Shown piece by piece: positions 24,357 through 36,638 of a stretch of DNA of 64,000 nucleotides (positions within the stretch are counted from its first letter, which is position 1; every line of letters starts with the position of its first letter). Location of the stretch: contig CM025850.1 in the NCBI GenBank assembly GCA_003952965.2, positions 28,513,201 through 28,577,200 of the forward strand, in the 5' to 3' direction. The DNA is from Morella rubra (taxonomy: Eukaryota; Streptophyta; Magnoliopsida; Fagales; Myricaceae). Below the pieces are notes generated by a model, which worked only from the letters and a program-made list of their open reading frames with translations, had not been told where the DNA came from and did not search any database. The position numbers and the translations under genes were made by a program.

Positions 24357-27300
24357 CACCTCTCTCACACAGGTGTTAGGGTCTTTCGCAATATTTCAAT
24401 TTTTGTGGCTGATCTGTGAAATTTTCTAACAATAGTCTATGGATAAGTTTAATTTCTGTGAAATTCCGGCACTTATATTTGTTTTTAATTCACTTTTAGT
24501 TTGAATTTCATTCAGGACGTCAAGTGCTAGGGTTGCTTTAACGTGTAAGTTCCACTGTTAATTCTTGTTACCAAGAGTTGCTCTTTCAGGAAGAAGGGGG
24601 ATTATTTCCTTGTTGAGTGTTGGCTAATAGAGTTTCCCTGAGACAAGCATGGTTGTTTTTAATCAAATTTTGGTTTTGTCATGATATATGTAATTCGTTA
24701 GGAAGAAGTTTTGGACATCTGTTGCTACATTACTAGTTGCTATCTTTCAACCTCGTTGTGCAATGGAATCATATTTTATTTGACATTATTGATTATATCT
24801 CTACTTGTCTCATCTAATTCTTGCCCTGTCTAATTTGACAAACTGTGTCATGCCTTGCGTTCCGGCAAATGGGAAAAATCAGACAATAAAAGAAAAGGTT
24901 GATAGCTAGTTAGGCTTCCTGTTTTTGTAGTGAGAAATGAATGGAAGGAACAAAGAAGTTAATGCAAAGAGTGGAACCCCATGTCACATGAGTTTGATTA
25001 CTTAATAAATTGGGCATTCAGCACAGCTGAATGTACATGTTGAGATTTGGAACCCCATTTGCCCCAAATTCATTAGCTAGGGTCTATAGAAAGATAGCCC
25101 TTAGTGATTCAATTCTGATCACTAATTGTCTGTCACCAAAATAGTAACTAGCAAGAGATCAAATAAAGGAAAAAAAATCCCAGAGAGAGAGAGATGGGCT
25201 TCCAAGTTCCAACCTCTTTTATGTCATAAAAAGAAAAGTTGTGAATTATTGCTCACTATTTTAATTTTTGAAGCAGCAAGAAGTGTGTGATTGGTTTGTT
25301 TTTGAGATTTCACATTTTATGACTGATCTTTTGGTATGTCTTTAGGTAGTTTGTTCACCGGAAATTATGAAATCATGTCTTACTTGCATACTTTCTGATT
25401 GAGCTCTTATCTTTTTTATATCAGTGAACGTTTAGATGTTCAGATCATAGTTCATGCGAACACAGTTTGCTTGGTAACATATTAGTAGTGTCGAGCATCA
25501 ATTGTGAAATGAGAGAACAAGTGTTGACAGTTGGCTTTAGATGAAAATTTGGTTCATGGAATTTCTGTTACAGGGTGCTCAATAACTCAATATGCTTAGT
25601 AATCTCTAGTAGTTGCTTTCTCTTTAACCTTTGTGCAAGATGTCTTCAATAACTCCATTCACAGATGCAAATGTTCATTAGTTGTCTTGGATTTGAAGGC
25701 TTCAGAAGCCTTAGCTGCTAGTGTTCAGAAACTACAGTTGAGATTGCTAAATTATACCATTAGATAGGGATTCCACATAACTGAACATGGTCTATACTGA
25801 TAGGGAAACCATATTAAAGTGTGGGTAATCTTAATACTTGTTTCAATTTTTTATTTATCAATAACTGACTCCTTGCTCTGCTATGTGTAGGGATAAGCTA
25901 TATGTTCAAAATACAGCATGTATGAGAAATAAGATACAAATATTTCAGAGGATTCAGGGCAAGTTCGTCACCAAACTCCATTCAAGTTTTGATGGAAAGC
26001 ATTGATTTTTTTGTTGGGAGGAACATGACTAAAATTGAGTAGGGGGCATGAAAGGCCAGAGAATTGAATTTTTGAATGGGCAATGAACTTGCTAAAGATG
26101 TAATGACTAACGTGTAGACATGTAACGTGGTTTTGTATTTAGTTTTGGTTTTGGGAACATTGTAAAGATGTAATGACTAATGTCAGTGATGCAGAGGTGG
26201 TGTTTTTTGGTTTTTACCCATTGGCATTTTCTAAGATCACGCTTTCCTCCTTTCCAAACAGGTTACATAACAACATTATTGTCTTGTAACAATAACCAAA
26301 CAGAATGTAAAAGTTCGTTTTGCTAGAATAACAAAAGAAATTGTACAAAGGACATATACCAAGATATTGAAACTCAAGTAAACCACAAGCAAAGTTATAT
26401 CTAAATTGTCCTGATTTACGTCAAATAATGCAATTCCTACAACAAAATTTAGCTCAAGTAAGGATCTCTACAACTCGCCAAGGCTCTTAAATCATTTACT
26501 TAGCGATTCGTCCTCCCTATTGTCTGCCCGTATCATGTCACCTGCACGTACCAAACAGAGAAAAGAATTAAAAAAGTTCTAATACCATCTAAACCACTCA
26601 GATAGATAAAAGGCAATCAACTCACTTTCTGAGTTAGAATTACTATTAGACTCTCGTCTAGTGATATTAGGATTGATCCCTTTCATTTTAGTCATATTGT
26701 CCCCTTCTAATCCAAATACAAATCAACCCAAGAACTAAAAATTAATCTTGCAAGTACCAACTCAAATCAACATCAAAACCTCAAATTCAATCTCTAATTT
26801 AATAAATTTAATGTACAAAGCAAAGAAGAAAAGTCAAGACATCAACCTCAAACTGCATAAATTTTTCATTTGTTGTTTGGTATGTCACAAAGAAATATCT
26901 TTCACACGTTGGGTTTAGTTTTCAATCGTTAGTACTATTGGTATACAGTAACACAAGGCGACGAATTCAGTAAACAGGATGAAAATGACTTGCTAGCTAG
27001 ATTATCGTGCCTCTTACGTGTATCCTTTTCTTTTTGTTCTTTTTTCGTTCAAAGAACATTAACTTCATGAATCGAAAACTAAAAGAATTACTCCTGGCAT
27101 GTCACATTTACGTGCACCATATATACGTCAAATAAAGCGAAAAAGGAAATAGATCCCTTTCTGTTCGATCTGCACTCTCAATCTCTAGAATTTTCTATCA
27201 ATGACAATATTTGTTAATCTTTCTTACAAGTTCCGCTTCAATTACGGACACGAGATGGCCGCTTCCGATTCACATGAAAGGAGACTATTGTTAGAAAATT

Positions 27301-27659
27301 TCACAGATCAACCACAAAAAGTGAAATATTGCAAAAGATCTTAATACTTGTGCGAGAGAGGTGCGATAGAGAGAGAGAGAGAGAGGGGAGAGAGATGCGT
27401 GAGAGAGAGAGAGCTGTGCGATAGATATAGAGAGAGAACGACGAAGTATAGAGAGAGAGGGAGGGAGGTGCGATAGAGAGAGAGACAGAGACAAGACAGA
27501 GAGAGAGAGAGAGAGTGTTTGAAACGGGTTGGGTCGGTTTCAAATTAATTCTTCGTTAAATGGCGTGGCATTTTTTTAGCCATTAGATTTTCATCTTCTA
27601 ATATGAGCCGTCCGCTCACACACATTCACATAATAACAATTCGCACAATAACCGAACCC
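24142..27659. mobile_element. Mutator-like element with long inverted termini (copy A, non-autonomous)
   Basis: The terminal inverted repeats are 24142-24438 and 27282-27659, about 300-380 bp. Outer ends are GGATTCGGTTATTGTGCG and, reversed on the right, GGGTTCGGTTATTGTGCG. Inner ends are CTAACAATAGTCT and its complement. Flanking 9-bp sequences GAATCCAAG (24133-24141) and GAATGCAAG (27660-27668) match at eight of nine positions, as expected for an aged Mutator-type target duplication. Each terminus contains a GA/CT microsatellite. No MURA transposase is seen. On the minus strand the interior carries a small two-exon reading frame (26485-26695), which suggests gene capture of the Pack-MULE kind. 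Confidence 0.75.
26473..26695 (-). pseudogene. Small two-exon frame inside the Mutator-like element, broken in copy A
   Basis: It corresponds to the intact 47-codon frame in copy B (45279-45506). The first exon starts MTKMKGINPNITRR. The second starts GDMIR and has an in-frame TGA (26494-26492) where copy B has an Arg codon, removing the last eight residues. The donor site is also weaker (AAAGTGAGT against AAGGTGAGT in B). Family not recognised. Confidence 0.4.
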
Positions 27660-27896
27660 GAATGCAAGACCCTATTAGATGTCCAAATTCTTTATTTGGA
27701 TCAACTTTCTCTTTAGCAAACTCGTATTTTGTTGAATCCTTCACATAAGCTTTAAATCTAATCCTTAATCCATTCTCCAAAAGCGACAGCGAAACCATAG
27801 CCCATTCTGTAAAGACACACCTTGCTTTTGCTTTTGCAGCCATTCATTCCCAATGAGACTGTCACTACAAAAAAATAGGTCTACAGCAACGGTCTT

Positions 27897-28132
27897 TTTA
27901 GCGGCGGTCACCAAAACGCCGCTATATACCATATCTCTCGGCGGTTTACTTCAAACGCGACCGAAAATACCCCTATAGCGGCGGTCATAAACCGCCGCTA
28001 TAAACACAATATAGCAGCGGTTGATATAGCGGTGGTCAGTAACCGCCGCTATAGACGACATGTAGCTGCGGTTTTATGAAAACCGTAGCTAATTCAATCT
28101 ATAGCGGCGGCACTGACCGCCGCTATAGAGTT
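27897..28132. repeat. CACTA subterminal inverted repeats
   Basis: At least four pairs of TAGCGGCGGT and ACCGCCGCTATA-like motifs can fold into short hairpins. In En/Spm such motifs are binding sites for the TNPA-type protein; that role is inferred here. Confidence 0.8.
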
Positions 28133-28555
28133 CATACTGAAACGCACGTTTCAGTAATTTTTCCCCATCCCCTGCCCCCCCTTCTTCCCCCCTTCGCGAA
28201 TTTCAGACCCCCCTCCCCTCTCGCGATTTCAGCAGCCCCCTCCAAAAAAAATGAACAAATTCTCCCCCCTCGCGATTTCAATTCACCCACCTCTCGCGAT
28301 TTCACCGCCAAATTCCCTCCCCCTGTATCCCGAATTTCGCTGTTGACTTGCGTTTATCAGCTTCCCACTATTGAATATCGTTTGGTCGCGAAAATTTCAT
28401 TTATTTTCGAATTGATTCAAAATATGAAAAATGTTATTTTATTGGAATGAAATGATTATGGTTGCTGAGAAATTGAATTGGAGATTTGAGGCTTTGTTGG
28501 AGATTGTGAGATTGTTTTGAATTCGAATTTTACTATATGAATATGTTATTGCTTT

Positions 28556-28925
28556 AAAATATAAATATATTGGAAATATGTATTGGAATTGGTTGCTGAA
28601 AAATAAATTGGAATGAATTGGTTGCTGAAAATATATGAATTGGAATGTATGAATTTATTATTGAAAATATATGAATTGGTTTGTATGAATTATAATGCGA
28701 ATTTATTGTTGAAATGATATTGAATTGGTTTGTAGAATTGGTTGCTGAAAATATATGAATATAATGAATTATTGTTGAAAATATAAATTGCTGATGTATG
28801 CTGATATATGTATTGGAATGTATGCAATGTTGGTTGCTGAAAAATATGAATTGTATGAATTGCTGTTGCTGAAAAATGTTGCTGAAAAATATGAATTGGA
28901 ATGTATGAATTTATTGATGTCCAAA
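28556..28925. repeat. Degenerate minisatellite in the CACTA 5' region
   Basis: The units are built from GAATTGGTTGCTGAAAATAT and TGAATTGGAATGTATGAATT variants, repeated about ten times with irregular spacing. Non-coding. Confidence 0.7.
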
Positions 28926-29177
28926 AGTCCGTTGTTTTTACTATTTTTTTTGGACCAAGTATCTTTATTAAAAATCTATTTTTTAAATTTCTTTGACAGT
29001 TGAACTCAATAGTCTCAACTACAGTGGTTTTCGTAACTGTGATTGAGGGACACTGGGTGACTTGCCGATAACATATTACTCTTTCACAGGTCAGTGGTAT
29101 TTTGAATCTTTTCGTCAATTACTATTGTTTGTTCTTTTTTCCTTTTTTTTTTTAGAGATTAGAGTTTGTGGATTTTA

Positions 29178-29375
29178 TTGGAAGGCGGAGGGCAGAACTA
29201 ACTATTATTGGAGATGTTGGTGTTTTGGGTTTTGTTGGAAGGCGGAGTGTAGGGCTAACTTTTATTTGTTGTTGGTTCTGTGGAGTTTATTGGAGATGTT
29301 GGTGTTTGTGGGTTTTGTTGGAAGGCGGAGGGTAGGGCTAACTTATTATTTGTTGTTGGTTCTGAGATTGGAGGA
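29178..29375. repeat. Three imperfect copies of a TTGGAAGGCGGAG unit
   Basis: TTGGAAGGCGGAG begins near 29178, 29234 and 29318. Each copy is followed by a GG-CTAACT block, and TTGTTGTTGGTTCTG follows the last two. This is a tandem repeat in the transposon leader or intron. Confidence 0.65.
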
Positions 29376-29588
29376 TGTTTTATGTTTGGAGATTGGAGGG
29401 TGTGTTATAATGTTGGTTATGTTTTAATTGAGACAATGTGTATGCTGTTTTAACGAAGTGTGGATCTTGTTTCTATTAATTCTTTATGTATTTATGTTAT
29501 TTATTGAAAAATCTTGATAAAATGTGATGAACATTAAAATGATGCATAATATTTTTTGTTGCATTTCATATAGTTATTACTGTCGCTC

Positions 29589-32500
29589 ATGGACAAGAGT
29601 TGGATGAAAAAGAAACGCGGGACAAGTGAATATGTGTTGGGAGTCAATGAGTTTCTGGGTTTTGCATCTAAGAGTATGGGTAGTGATGAGAGAATTTGTT
29701 GCCCTTGTGTAAAGTGCGTCAATTACAAGAGGTATAACATCAGTACGGTACATGATCATTTGGTCCAATATGGGATGTCTCCAGGTTACGATTATTGGTT
29801 TGCGTATGGTAAATTGCGAGATAGGGCAGCATCTAGTCATCCCTCTATTTCTGTTGTAGATAATGAAATGTGTGAACCATCATCTGGGCTGTATGAACTA
29901 TTACACGAGGTATTTCCATTAGTACCGGAAACACAATCCCATAATGTACGAGAAAAAGAGATCCACTTCCTACTGAAAATATTGCAAAGTTTTATGACAT
30001 GCTTAAAGATGCAGACGATCCTTTGTATGAAGGGTGCATAAAATTTAGTAAGTTAACTACTGTTGTATAGTTATACCATTTGAAGTGCATGGGAGGTTGG
30101 AGTAATACCTCTTTTACGTGGTTACTCCAAACACTGGGTGATATGCTCCCTGCGGGTGCTAAATTGCCGAGGACACTTATGAAGCTAAAAAATACATGAA
30201 AGTGTTAGGACTTGGATATGAAAAGATTCCTGTTTGTCCAAACGGTTGTATGTTGTTTTGGAATGAGAATGAGAAATTAGAAGTTTGTTCAAGTGTGGAG
30301 CATCAAAATGGAAGGGCAATGGGGAGGGAAATATTTTCTCACAGAATGAAGGTTGATCATCCAAGAGATCCAAGAAAAAACCGGCGAAATTTTTGTGGTG
30401 GTTTCCTTTAAAGCAGCGCTTGCAGAGATTATTCATGTCCTCAAAAACTGCTTCTCATATGAAATGACATCATGATGGACGTAGTAAATGATGGGTTGTT
30501 AAGGCATCTGGCCGATGGTCAAGCTTGGAAGGATTTGATGCACAGTATGATGATTTTGCTTTGATCCTCGTAATGTTAGGCTTGGTTAGCAGCGGATGGG
30601 TTTAATCCTTTTGGGAACATGAGCATTAGTCATAGCACATGGCCAGTGATATTAGTACCATATAACTTGCCTCCTTGGATGTGCATGAAACATTCATCTT
30701 TAATGTTGTCATTGCTTATTCCTGGACCGAAATCTCCTTCTTTCAAGATAGATGTATATCTAGAGCCATTGATATTGGAGTTAAAAAGTTGTGGGATCTT
30801 GGATTAGATACTTATGACATTGCTACGAAAGAATGTTTAAGATGCGTGTGGCATTGATGTGGACAATTAATGATTTTCCTGCATATGGTGACCTCTCTGG
30901 ATGTAGTACAAAGGGACGTCTTGCATGCCATGTTGTATGTATCAGACTTGGTCACGGTGGTTGGATAATGGTAAAAAATTTTGCTACATGGGGCATAGAC
31001 GGTTCTTACCATTAAATCATAGGTGGAGAAGAGATCAAAGATCATTTGACGGTACTTATGAAATGACTCCACCACCCTATTTTATGACCGGTGATGACAT
31101 TTTCAGGGAATTACAGGGTACTTTACATTTTGAGTCAAGTGTATGGAAGAAGCAAAGTATTTTCTTCACATTGCCTTATTGGAAAGGATAATATGTTACG
31201 CCATAATCTAGATGTCATGCATATAGAGAAAAACGTAATGGACAATATCATTGGTACATTGTTAGATGTGGACGGGAAGACAAAAGATAACATAAGGCAC
31301 GTCTTGACTTACAAAGCATGGGAATAAGACATGATTCCATCCAAAGATCACTGATGCAGAAAAGGTTCATTTTCTTGGTGCTTGCTACTCAATGACTTGC
31401 AAAGAGAGAGAGAATGCTTTCTAAAAGTGATAAAGAATGTGAAATTGCCGGATGGTTTCGCTTCGAACATATCACGTTGTGTCAAGCTTCAACAACGTAA
31501 TATCATAGGTTTGAAGAGTCATGACTGTCACATCTTGATGCAGCATTTGATGCCTATTGCAATACGAAGATCGTTGCCAAGCATGGTTTGTTCTCCTTTG
31601 ATCTCATTGTCATGTTTCTTTAGAGAAATTTCTTCCAAAACATTACGGATAGAGGACTTAGATCGACTTGAGGCTCAAATCCCTATAACATTGTGTCAAC
31701 TTGAAAGGATATTTCCGCCTCATTCTTTATTGTTATGGTGCACTTGGTCATACATCTAGTTGCAGAATGTAAGATGGGTGGACCGGTTCAACTTCGGTGA
31801 TGTATCCTATTGAAAGGTAATATTAATTATAGAGATATGTTACATCACGTTTCTTTGCACGTGTTTTATTTAATAAAGTCTAATATTGTTGATGTAGGTG
31901 CATGCACCGTTTCAAATCTTATGTTCGCAATACGGCCGCACCTGAAGGCTCTATTGCTGAAGGATATATAGCAGATGAATGCTTAACATTTTGTTCAAGA
32001 TATTTAGAATCAGTCCCAACGATCTTTAATAGATCACCAAGAAATGTAGACGATACTATGGGAGGAAATCATTTGTTCGTCTTGATATGAAAACATGCAT
32101 GCAGGCTCATCGATATATCCTTTTTAATTGCGATGAGTTAATTCAAATTCGCACGTAAGTGATGTTAGACTTTTAACTCTTTCATTGAGCATGTTTTTAT
32201 CGATGAATGAAATTAATTTCTTAGTTGTATTGTCGATGTGTAGAATGCATAAGGAGCGATTGAAGGCAAGAAACCGTAGTAGTCGACCATCAGATTATGT
32301 CATCGATAAGATGCATAGGGATGAATTTTGTGACTGGTTTCGAAACTATGTATGTGTTATGTTTAAAATGTTTTGTATTGGCTGATTACTTTCAGACTTA
32401 CAATTAGTTTTAATCTTAAGTTGTTGTTCGAGGAAAATAGGTTCAAAATATGGACGAGACGATGAAGCATCAACTTCCAAATATAGTTCGATGGCTTGCT

Positions 32501-33092
32501 AAAGGTCCAAAACCCTGAAGCTAGATCATTTAGCCGATATGTACATAATGGTGTGAAATTTCGTACAAAAGACAATGAAATAGGCAGAACAACTCAAAAT
32601 AGTAGAGTATGTGTGACTGTTGAAGGGGGCACCACATATTACGGGCGAATTATAAGTATCATTGATTTAAACTATTTTGGTGAAGAATGTTTTGTACTAT
32701 TCAAATGTGATTGGGTTGACACAGCTATTGGTAGGAGATATAAAGTTGATAAGTTTGGATTCGAACTTGTTAATTTTTCGCGTTTAGTGCATATTGGAGA
32801 TCGATTAAGCGATGATCCATTCATTTTGGCACCACAAGCATCTCAAGTATACTATGTAGCAGATGAAAGACATCCAAATTGGGAAGTAGTTGTCAAGACC
32901 AAACCAAGAGATGTGTTTGATGCTGGTAATGATGACAACATAGATGACTACTGTGAAAATGAACCTTACAATTTCAACGTTGAGCAAATCCTTGAGAATG
33001 TACACGATGATTTGACGTGGTTTAGAAATGAGGTGGAAAGGAACAACACTAGATATACCTCAGGAATTTCCTATGGTATGTCAAATTTCTAA
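29589..33092 (+). pseudogene. CACTA TNP2-type transposase, degenerate
   Basis: Domains in order: transposase-associated domain (MDKSWMKKKRG, then CPCVKCVNYKRY; 29589-29830), tnp2 core (LGLGYEKIPVCPNGCMLFW at about 30205-30260; VPYNLPPWMCMKHSSLMLSL at about 30655-30715; LIPGPKSP; WTINDFPAYGDLSG at about 30860-30900; MGHRRFLPLNHR at about 30990-31025; NLDVMHIEKNVMDNIIGTLL at about 31207-31265), DUF4218 (LKSHDCHILMQHLMP at about 31513-31555; GSIAEGYIADECLTFCSRYL) and DUF4216 (32590-32960, TTYYGRIISIIDLNYF and VNFSRLVHIGDR). Multiple frameshifts and stops separate the blocks. The reading frame after DUF4216 is interrupted by the duplication junction and stops at 33092 in copy B sequence. In active elements this protein cuts and joins CACTA ends. 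Confidence 0.88.
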
Positions 33093-33208
33093 AAAATATT
33101 GTATTAGTGGTAGTGTTTAAGAGATATCTGTTCGATCTTGAGCTAACAGTTCTTCACGTTTATCTTCTTTTCTTTCAGAAAATTTCTTACATTTTTTAAA
33201 AAGTATTC

Positions 33209-33450
33209 TATAGTTTGACATTTCAAATAAAATGATATTGTCGATTGTTTTCTTTGAATTTCTTGAAATTAAAAAAGAATGGACCACGTATTATATAGTT
33301 TGACATTTCAAATAAAAAGATATTATTGCTGTCTTTAAAATTTCTTAGAATTAAAAAAGAAATCGACTTAGTATTAATTATTTAGTTTGACATTTTATAT
33401 AAACAGACATTGTCGTTGCATTTGAAACTTCTTAAAATTATGTAAAAAAA
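33209..33450. repeat. Three tandem units of about 85 bp (copy B)
   Basis: Counterpart of 14838-15090, differing by a few substitutions. Confidence 0.75.
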
Positions 33451-34704
33451 AAAAAAAGAGTACTTTCGCAACAAGTTATATTCATTTCATATGAAAATAA
33501 CATTTGTCAGTGAGAAAGAAACACCTTAACCTTCCCTACCAACGTCCGAAGAACATTTGATAGAAAAAAATCTTTGGGAGTTTGTTGACAGTTTACACAC
33601 AAATCAAGTATAGGCGTACAGCAATTGCCATGTTTTGAAGAGACAAATTGTAGGAAGTTTCGAGAAGGGTCGAGCAAAGCAAGAAGGGGCCCCAAACTGT
33701 TTTAGAGAATGTAATTAAAGAAGCAAAAAGATAATCCAGGACGTGGAGATATCAAATTCCTCCTCCCAAAAAATAAACCCCTAAACGTAAGAAATTATAG
33801 AATAAAACGAGATCCTAATAATCTAATTTAAACCCAAATTTGTCGGCGTCCCTCTAAGCACGAAGACAGGTGCGTGTGAGTCATCAATGAGGTCCAAATT
33901 TCCTACTCAGCCATGACTCTGACACAAAGTGCTGTCCTTTTTTTCCTTGATGTTGACGTTTTGGGGTCTTGACATGGCATGGCATGTGCATAGAGTGGAT
34001 GGGTATGCGTGCCGTGCCATGTCATGGTAGACATGTAGGTAATGGCCCATGCGACTGAAAGGGGTTCGACTTTGCGGATCTTCCGGTGGGGTGCGGGGAA
34101 TATTTCTCATCCACGGGGGGGACACGGTGTAGTTAGCCACCAGACATGAAGGGGACGTGTGGGGCCCATCCACGTCATTCGCACATTGGCGCCGCGTCGG
34201 AGTTTGAATTTGCACGCCACGGGGTGGGCTTTACACCGCTCAAATACGTTTCTATTTTCTCTTTTATTGTTTTTTTTCCAAAGCTGGCTCTGTATGTGAA
34301 CCTCACGTAACGTCCAAATTTAAATAAGACAAATAAGAAAAATAAATTCCCAAAAAAAAAAAGACGATCGAAAAGACAATGGAGTTGAAAACGGAATGGG
34401 AAGAAGATAATCAAACAAAAGCCGAAAAAAAGTGGGGTTGAAATCGACAATTCTGGTTCCCAAAACAAATTTGGAAATGAAGATCTTGATCCATTATGGT
34501 CATTGCGGGGTTTAAATGTTAAAATAAGTACATTTGGAGATAAATCAAAATACTTACCAAATTTAATTTAGATAAAAAAAAAATTGGGTTCCAATTTCAA
34601 AATATATTTATGGATAAATTTATGACAATTTTTACTTAGCAGTTTCATTCCATGTGGATCTTCTGCGCTTCCTGTCCAATTCGAATGGCGTATATTGTTT
34701 CTCT

Positions 34705-35020
34705 TTCAATCGTTTTTGGTAAGTAAATAAAAGAATACAAATTATCAGAGATCATTTTTTTTTTTTTATAAATAACGAAAAGATAACCAAAATTTCTATA
34801 AAAAAAAAAAAAAATTATTCTAAAGTTTCAAGATAAATTATTAGAATCATCAGTTTTTTTAGTACCGAGACGTGTACGTAATATTTTGTGTCATTATTAT
34901 TGTAATATTTATATATGATTTTAAAATGTCAAAATAAGCACGTAATAGTAGATTTAATTTTTTACAAAATTGGTGTAATCCAAGCACTTATAAATAGGAT
35001 ACCTTTCAGAAGGAAAAAAA
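34705..35020. other. Segment present in copy B but mostly absent from copy A
   Basis: After TTTCAAT the two copies diverge. B has about 180 bp more, including poly-T and poly-A tracts and TAAATAACGAAAAGATAACC, before they rejoin at AAATTGAAGATAGATCACAA. Shared islands (TTTCAAGATAAATTATTAG, GCACGTAATAGTAGATTTAA) show that A suffered two or more deletions or B gained insertions. No coding content. Confidence 0.7.
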
Positions 35021-35479
35021 AAAAAAATTGAAGATAGATCACAATTTTTGCTAACCATGAATGTATATACTTCTTCTCCTATAATCTTTTTTATTTGAGT
35101 ACTAATCAAAGGCATATAATTTAAGCGATTATAGGCGCGGTTTGTTTCAGCGTAAATATTTTTTTTATAACTTTTCTATTTTAAGTTTTAGTCCAAAATT
35201 ATTAAAATCTATTTTTAGTGTTAAGATCTAGCGATTATTTTATTTTTAAGAAGATGAAAAAGAAAAAGAAAAAAGACAGATATGATTTGAAATAGAATGC
35301 ATTGACAATACTTTAGTGTTATCGTGTAGCATGCAAGGCATTAGAGATAGACATATGGCTGCACTTTTCACGTTTTTGGGGCTAAGGTTGTGTTATGTCA
35401 ATTTTTGTCTGCCTAATTCGACAAACTTTTAGGCTTTAGCAGACCCCACAAATTTGATCATTCTAAGGCTCTTAGCTCT

Positions 35480-36299
35480 CATCCTCAACAGTGTGAGAGG
35501 GTAGAGAGAGGTCAATTTTGTTGCCTTTGCAGCCATTCCTTCCCCCCTTGACGGTCATTGGTTTCAGTTTGAACCCATCTTCTCTCCTCCCATTGATGTC
35601 AATTAGACAAAAGCACCACTACTAATTTAAAATTTTAGAAGCCAAAAAAGTCGTGAAGTAAGATTTTTGGAAGGAAAAAAAACAAGAAAAGAAAAGATAA
35701 TGGGTGTTCTTATTCACAACCCACGTGCATCCATGTTGCCCATTTTAGCATACTTGATTACATTGAGCCTCCATGTTTCAAAAGCATACTAATTGGACTT
35801 CGATTGATCTTGTTGAATAATTGCGGAAAGTTTGTTTGATTTTCTTGAGTAACTTTGACCGCATCATTCCAACCTGGGGTAGCGATTAAAAGACTTAATA
35901 TTATATTATATGTGTTGTGTTGTTTGATTCAGATATTGACTTTTGTTCCTCATTTGGATAAGCTCTGGAATAGTCTACATGAAAATGCTTGCTTGCACAT
36001 TTGGTTAATCAGTAATGCCCAGACAACAAAGCCATAAAAAAATAAAAAAAAATAAAGAAAAATCAAACCCAAAACAATTTTTTTTTTTAATAAAAAAAGG
36101 GGCTAAATTGGCATTATCGGATGACGAAAACCAAACTGGGCCTTAAGTTGACTTGGCCCACTTTTCTGGATGCCATTGACTATGGCCCACACCTTCTGGA
36201 ATCTCTACTTCTGGATTCCACGACCCAGACATCGGTCCAAGCCCTCCTCCGTCTTAAAGCCGCAAAGCCTGGACCTCTCTGATACTCGGCGACGGTATT
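35480..36299. repeat. Low-copy repeat family R, member R1 (copy B)
   Basis: Nearly identical counterpart of 16936-17755. Confidence 0.75.
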
Positions 36300-36638
36300 A
36301 GCTTAGCGCATGTTCCAGGCCCCCTCCGTCTTAAAAGTCCCTTCCACATTGGAGTTCGTCCTTGAGCGCATGCTCCATTGTCAAAGCAAGACCACATTGT
36401 CAAAGCTCTGGATTTTCGTTGTTATTCAAAAAAAATAAAAGAAGAAGGAAATTGAAGGGTCAATTGCGTAAAATCTTATTTTACAGGGTCCAAAATGAAT
36501 AAAACTTAAAATCTTTCGTCCTTACCCCTGTTGTTCCCCGTCTACCCAATTTACTGTTATGCGCTTCAGCAATATGAAGAGTCTCAGCACGAACGGCCTC
36601 TTCATTTCCGTCATCTCCAGTTCTCAGCTGTTAATCTA

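Larger units (their letters stand above)
27863..33083 (+). mobile_element. CACTA (En/Spm) transposon, 3'-truncated, at the duplication junction
   Basis: The 5' terminus is CACTACAAAAAAATAGG, the classic CACTA end, immediately after GACTGT of copy A. Subterminal hairpin-forming repeats (TAGCGGCGGT with ACCGCCGCTA) fill 27897-28132. A pyrimidine-rich leader with four CTCGCGATTTCA-like motifs follows (about 28190-28330), then transposase remnants (29589-33092). No matching 3' terminus exists. The coding sequence is cut where copy B begins at 33084. The complete element must have been longer. Confidence 0.9.

Noticed and set aside
27897..28132. Regularly spaced repeats that might suggest a CRISPR-like array
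   Set aside because: The units are inverted hairpin repeats next to a CACTA terminus in a plant genome; there are no uniform direct repeats or spacers.
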